Shown here: piece after piece, positions 60,333 through 64,000 of the stretch
How the letters are laid out: the number at the start of each line of letters is the position of its first letter
How positions within the stretch are numbered: position 1 is the stretch's first letter
NCBI GenBank assembly: GCA_964412375.1
Contig: CAYPOD010000015.1
Span: 1 to 64,000, forward strand
Direction of reading: 5' to 3'
Length of the DNA stretch: 64,000 nt
Origin: CADEDV01 sp964412375
Lineage (GTDB): Bacteria > Bacteroidota > Bacteroidia > Chitinophagales > Chitinophagaceae
The notes under the pieces: generated by a model
What the model was told of the DNA's origin: nothing
What the model saw: the letters and a program-made list of their open reading frames with translations, nothing else
Database searches by the model: none
Program-made: the position numbers and the translations under genes

Positions 60333-62258
60333 ATGAAACAACTTACTTTTTTTCTCATTACGGCAACTTTAATTTCATTAAATGCAATTACACAACCCAC
60401 GCAAAAACCACCTCTGCATGGCAAAAACTGGATGGCCATCACCGGCAAGCCATTAGCCGCAACAGCAGGTTCCATGATCTTTCAGCAGGGTGGCAATGCT
60501 GTGGATGCCGCTTGTGCCATGCTCGCAGCCACCTGCACCATGTGGGATGTGCTGAGTTGGGGAGGAGAGACCCAGGCGCTGATCTATAATCCCAAAACAA
60601 AAAAGGTTATTGCCATTAATGCCCTTGGTGTGGCCCCAACTGGAGCTACTGTTGATTTTTTTAAGAGCAAGGGTTATGATTTTCCACCTGAATACGGGCC
60701 TCTGGCTGCCGTTACTCCCGGCACCCCGGGAGGAATTTGTCATATGCTTTCAGCATATGGAACCATGAGCCTGAAGCAAGTGCTGGCGCCAGCTATGGAA
60801 CTGGCAGCCGGTTATCCGATCGAAGCACAAACCGCCAATAGTATTGAAAGAAATAAAGCAAGGATCAAAGAATGGCCTTATAGTAAAAAAGTTTTTTTGC
60901 CTCACCTCGGTGAAAAAAGGGAAGCTCCAGAGGCAGGTGAGATATTTATTCAAAAAGATTTGCTGGCCACTCTTACAAAAATGGTGGAGGCGGAACAGCA
61001 GGCATTAAAAGCTGGGAAGAACAGGAAGCAGGCTATCATGGCGGCATTTGACCGTTTTTATAAAGGTGATATCGCCAAAGAATTTGTAAGGGGTTGCCGG
61101 GAACAGGGCGGGTTGATTACATTGGAAGATCTTGCCAGGTGGAAGCCCATTGAAGAAGAACCGATGAAAATAACGTACAAGGGAATTGATGTATATAAAC
61201 TGCAGCAATGGACACAAGGGCCGGTGTTGTTGCAAGCGCTGAATATCCTCGAGAATTTTGATCTGAGAGAAATGAAGTATAACAGCGCAAAATATATTCA
61301 TACTGTTTACCAGGCTATGAATCTTGCCTTTGCAGACAGGGACTTTTATTATGGCGATCCTTATTTTGCCCCGGTGGAGCCAATGAAAGGGTTGCTCAGC
61401 AAGGAATATGCAAAGCAAAGAGCAGCAATGATCAGTTTTGAAAAAAATAATCCGGCTATCGGCCCCGGCGATCCATACCCGTTTGAAGGAAAAGTAAATC
61501 CTTACATTGAATTGCTGAAGAAAAGAGGGTTTGAGCAGGACAGTTCTAAAAGGAATTTTGTTCCCACACATGATATGGGTTTACATAATGAAAACAATAG
61601 CAGTGAAGGATACACACATAGCAGTTTGCCGGTTGATGATGAGTATATGGACAGGTTATGGAGGGGTACCACAACTGTCGAGGCAGCAGATAAAGAAGGT
61701 TGGGTGGTCTCCATCACCCCAAGCGGAGGTTGGTTGCCCGCCTGTATTGCTGGAAACACCGGGGTTGGTATGAGCCAGCGTTTGCAAAGTTTTGTTCTTG
61801 ATCCGGCCCTGAACCCGTTTAATGTAGTTGAACCGGGTAAAAGACCTAGAGTGACGCTGACACCCTCGCTGGCAATGAAAGATGGAAAACCCTTTTTGTC
61901 ATTTGCTGTGCAGGGAGGCGACACACAGGATCAGAATTTGCTGCAATTCTTTTTGAATATGGTTGAGTTTGGAATGACGGTGCAGCAGGCTGCTGAAGCA
62001 GCAAATATTAACAGCAACCAGTTGTGGTTGTCTTTAGGCGGAACAAAAAATGATGACCGCAAACCAAGACCCGGGAGCATTTTAGTAAGCCGCGACACAC
62101 CAGAATCTGTAAGAGAAGAATTAAAAAAGATGGGTTATACAGTGCAAACTGGAAATCGCACCAGCGGCCCGATCAATGCTATCTTTTTCGACTGGAAACA
62201 TAACAGCCTTTGGGGAGGAAGCAGCAACAATGGTGAAGACTATGGTATTGGCTGGTAA
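60333..62258 (+). CDS. Exported gamma-glutamyltransferase-family Ntn hydrolase
   Basis: 641 residues with signal peptide MKQLTFFLITATLISLNAITQ. The large-subunit half starts around GKPLAATAGSMIFQQGGNAV DAA, the standard GGT start. The autocleavage site and nucleophile Thr lie in RGTTTVEAADKEG, near Thr 446. Classical GGT has HTTHY or QTTHY here, so the His after the nucleophile is missing. The downstream GSPGG motif is replaced by VQGGDTQDQNLLQ, as in the YwrD-like or cephalosporin-acylase-like branch. Gamma-glutamyl peptide hydrolysis is therefore uncertain. Location is likely periplasmic. Confidence 0.85.
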   Translation: MKQLTFFLITATLISLNAITQPTQKPPLHGKNWMAITGKPLAATAGSMIFQQGGNAVDAACAMLAATCTMWDVLSWGGETQALIYNPKTKKVIAINALGVAPTGATVDFFKSKGYDFPPEYGPLAAVTPGTPGGICHMLSAYGTMSLKQVLAPAMELAAGYPIEAQTANSIERNKARIKEWPYSKKVFLPHLGEKREAPEAGEIFIQKDLLATLTKMVEAEQQALKAGKNRKQAIMAAFDRFYKGDIAKEFVRGCREQGGLITLEDLARWKPIEEEPMKITYKGIDVYKLQQWTQGPVLLQALNILENFDLREMKYNSAKYIHTVYQAMNLAFADRDFYYGDPYFAPVEPMKGLLSKEYAKQRAAMISFEKNNPAIGPGDPYPFEGKVNPYIELLKKRGFEQDSSKRNFVPTHDMGLHNENNSSEGYTHSSLPVDDEYMDRLWRGTTTVEAADKEGWVVSITPSGGWLPACIAGNTGVGMSQRLQSFVLDPALNPFNVVEPGKRPRVTLTPSLAMKDGKPFLSFAVQGGDTQDQNLLQFFLNMVEFGMTVQQAAEAANINSNQLWLSLGGTKNDDRKPRPGSILVSRDTPESVREELKKMGYTVQTGNRTSGPINAIFFDWKHNSLWGGSSNNGEDYGIGW

Positions 62259-62373
62259 ACTATTCGTATACATCTGAGGAATGTCATTTCATAAAATGAT
62301 GTTCATCATGAAATGCGCAGCTGTAAATTTTAATTTTTGCTTCAAACAATTGCAAACATTAAAATTTCAACTT

Positions 62374-62775
62374 ATGAAACTCAATATACTTCAGTCAAAA
62401 ACAATACAGGACCTTCAGGGAGAGTTTGCTGCTGTTTATCCATACCTGAAGATTGAGTTTTTTGAATCGGCGCATAAACCAGAGCAGGGTTCAATGGGTT
62501 CTGTGCAATATCCCCGGATGATGAAACTGGGAGAACTGAGTCCTTTACTCAATGAAGGCAATATTGATATAAATACTTCTGTTATTACTTCTCAGCTAGA
62601 ACAGGTTTTTCAACGGGAATTTGGGCTGAATGCACAGGTTTTCCGCAATATGGCCGGCACCTGGATACAAACCACCAGCAGTGACTACCTGTCCCTGGCT
62701 GAACAGAATGAATTGGGAAGGGGAGCAGCTCAGCGCAATCGTCCCACTCAGCGTATTGAAGACAGTGAGTACTAA
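62374..62775 (+). CDS. Conserved hypothetical protein
   Basis: 133 residues from ATG 62374 (MKLNILQSKTIQDLQGEFAA); the longer frame starts in the intergenic region. The sequence has alternating helices and strands (LQGEFAAVYPYLKIEFFESA, ITSQLEQVFQREFGLNAQVF, TWIQTTSSDYLSLAEQNELG) and a polar Arg/Gln-rich tail. No family is recognised. No signal peptide is seen, so it is probably cytoplasmic. It ends at a strong terminator. Confidence 0.65.
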   Translation: MKLNILQSKTIQDLQGEFAAVYPYLKIEFFESAHKPEQGSMGSVQYPRMMKLGELSPLLNEGNIDINTSVITSQLEQVFQREFGLNAQVFRNMAGTWIQTTSSDYLSLAEQNELGRGAAQRNRPTQRIEDSEY

Positions 62776-62794
62776 ACATTTTTCTAACCTCCAT

Positions 62795-62831
62795 AAAAAA
62801 AATCCCCGGTTTTGCAGCCGGGGATTTTTTT
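62795..62831. terminator. Bidirectional terminator between the hypothetical gene and the T9SS cargo gene
   Basis: AAAAAAAATCCCCGG, loop TTTTGCAG, CCGGGGATTTTTTT. A- and T-runs on both flanks let it serve both converging genes. Confidence 0.93.
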
Positions 62832-62850
62832 ATGAAACTGTGTTTAATAA

Positions 62851-64000
62851 TTATTGTTTCAGAATTTTTCTTGTCTGCATTTTCTCTCCGTCAAAATAAC
62901 TCAGGTAATAAACACCTGCGGGGTATTGGCTGATATCAATGGTGAGGGTGACACCTGCAGCGTTTCTTCTCATCAATTCCTTGCCTGTAGCATCTGAAAG
63001 CCTCAGCACTTCATTATTACGGATACCGCTCACGGTAAAGACATCTTTAACCGGGTTGGGGAATATTTCAAACGGCTGGATGCCTGATGAGGCGATCTTC
63101 ACAATACCGGAATATTTGAACGTACCATTCATATCCACCATCTTTAACCGGTAAAATGATGTGCCGGAAAGAGGTTGCCTGTCGTTGAAGTTATAACTAT
63201 TGCGGCTGGCAAGATTTACGGCCTGCACAGTGCCTATACTTGCAAAACTGGCGCCGTTGCTGCTGCGTTCAATTTCAAAGTGACTGACAGCAGATTCGTT
63301 AACAGTTGACCATTTTAATTGCACATCACCTGACTGTTTATTAGCAGTAAAATCTTTCAACTGAAGAGGTAGTGAAATAGCACAGATAGTGTTCCAAAGA
63401 TCCAGTACATCCTGGTCAGTAGATGTTGTTGTACTCAATGAGAGATATTTTATACTTCCATCCCTGTCCTCACAGCTAAACGCAGTGGCATCATCTCTGA
63501 AGAAAACAATCGGAGTAGTAGAGGTTGTAGGCACATAGTGATCTGTATTGTCAATTATGTTTCCGAACAAGGTTCCGTTTACAAAAACTCGAAGCTCCTG
63601 GGTGCCGCTATTTCTAACCAAACTAATCAGGTAGAAATTGCCTCCCTGGAAAAAAGGGCATGTACCTGTGTTGTAAATCGGGAATAACGACAAACAGTCA
63701 TCTACAATATATAAGCCATCGTCTACAACGCCATCTGAAAAATCAATCAAACGCTGGAAGCTGCTTAGTGTATTGAATTTAAAAAACATGTGGATTGTAT
63801 AATTCCCTCCAATCAAATTGCTGTTCGGAAACGAGATACCACCCCCCTCATTAAAATTAAATGCATATTGATCGCCTGATCCGCAGGGGCCATCATCTGT
63901 GGTAATTGTCTGAATACTAAAATTTCCAGCCGTAGCACCACAGGATAAAACTTCGGTAAGTGTAGGCCCGGAGCCCCCTACTTCTGCAAAAGTATTATTG
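62851..64000 (-). CDS. T9SS-secreted LamG-like protein (5' part beyond window end)
   Basis: At least 383 residues; the frame stays open to the right edge, so the N-terminus and signal peptide are missing. The visible N-terminal part (FNFNEGGGISFPNSNLIGGN, YTIHMFFKFNTLSSFQRLID, LRVFVNGTLFGNI-like strand) has the pattern of LamG/concanavalin-type carbohydrate- or protein-binding domains. A segment LPLQLKDFTANKQSGDVQLK...FEIERSSNGASFASIGTVQA matches the fibronectin-like or 'por secretion' linker common in T9SS cargo. The end, FEIFPNPVKDVFTVSGIRNN with YYLSYFDGEKMQTRKILKQ, is a type A sorting domain. The internal TTG at 63816 is not the real start. Confidence 0.82.
   Translation of the reverse strand, partial: NNTFAEVGGSGPTLTEVLSCGATAGNFSIQTITTDDGPCGSGDQYAFNFNEGGGISFPNSNLIGGNYTIHMFFKFNTLSSFQRLIDFSDGVVDDGLYIVDDCLSLFPIYNTGTCPFFQGGNFYLISLVRNSGTQELRVFVNGTLFGNIIDNTDHYVPTTSTTPIVFFRDDATAFSCEDRDGSIKYLSLSTTTSTDQDVLDLWNTICAISLPLQLKDFTANKQSGDVQLKWSTVNESAVSHFEIERSSNGASFASIGTVQAVNLASRNSYNFNDRQPLSGTSFYRLKMVDMNGTFKYSGIVKIASSGIQPFEIFPNPVKDVFTVSGIRNNEVLRLSDATGKELMRRNAAGVTLTIDISQYPAGVYYLSYFDGEKMQTRKILKQ

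Noticed and set aside
1..64000. CRISPR arrays, insertion sequences, transposase, prophage, integrase or rRNA genes
   Set aside because: No regularly spaced repeats, no DDE or tyrosine/serine recombinase reading frame, no phage structural gene and no rRNA segment was seen. The absence of an integrase is noted against the integron interpretation.

Overview
The window comes from a chromosome of the phylum Bacteroidota, probably close to Chitinophagaceae; the family assignment is an inference from gene content. Supporting signs are T9SS C-terminal sorting domains on exported proteins, outer-membrane receptors with carboxypeptidase-like N-terminal domains, a short primary sigma factor that starts at region 1.2, no strong Shine-Dalgarno signals, and repeated TAnnTTTG promoter motifs just upstream of housekeeping genes. 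Both ends cut through a gene.

Left edge (1-4.4 kb) is the accessory part. An AT-rich XRE regulator and a fused nuclease/N6-adenine methyltransferase overlap by ATGA and run off the left end. Next come a long perfect-stem hairpin (2074-2138), a 130-bp attC-like imperfect palindrome (2198-2329) and a secreted S9 peptidase. The peptidase gene is bounded by 15-bp inverted copies (14/15 identical) of the attC-like end sequence. This is how an integron gene cassette is built, and no integrase is visible in the window.

From 4.4 to 11.2 kb are a GNAT acetyltransferase, a T9SS cargo protein, an M28 metallopeptidase, two tandem exported paralogues of unknown function and a DUF5995-like protein. From 11.3 to 18 kb lie thrS-infC and rpmI-rplT, normally one cluster, here split by a YjbR/MmcQ gene and a large secreted zinc metalloprotease. 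From 18 to 27.7 kb are mostly housekeeping genes: a short SpeA-type decarboxylase, Hsp20, a bacilliredoxin, an Lgt-family variant, the primary sigma factor, trxB, folB, and purC with a lactonase.

From 27.9 to 34.3 kb are a TonB receptor and an odd trio: an exported Ppx/GppA-like ASKHA-fold protein flanked by two paralogous membrane-anchored coiled-coil proteins. From 34.5 to 46.1 kb are holA, a lipoprotein, ribF, purM, ftsE, a small glycosyltransferase/oxidoreductase operon, an outer-membrane beta-barrel receptor, a DUF445 protein and tRNA-His. From 46.3 to 64 kb are the tail-specific protease, a DinB-like protein, a metallophosphatase, GAPDH, hutI-hutG, a TPR protein, an ABC-F ATPase, an RRM protein, an AraC-VOC-DUF6265 operon, a gamma-glutamyltransferase-like enzyme and a T9SS-secreted LamG-like protein truncated by the right edge.

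Most transcription units are short and end at clear hairpin terminators, several of them shared by convergent genes. All family assignments come from reading motifs by eye; no database search was run.
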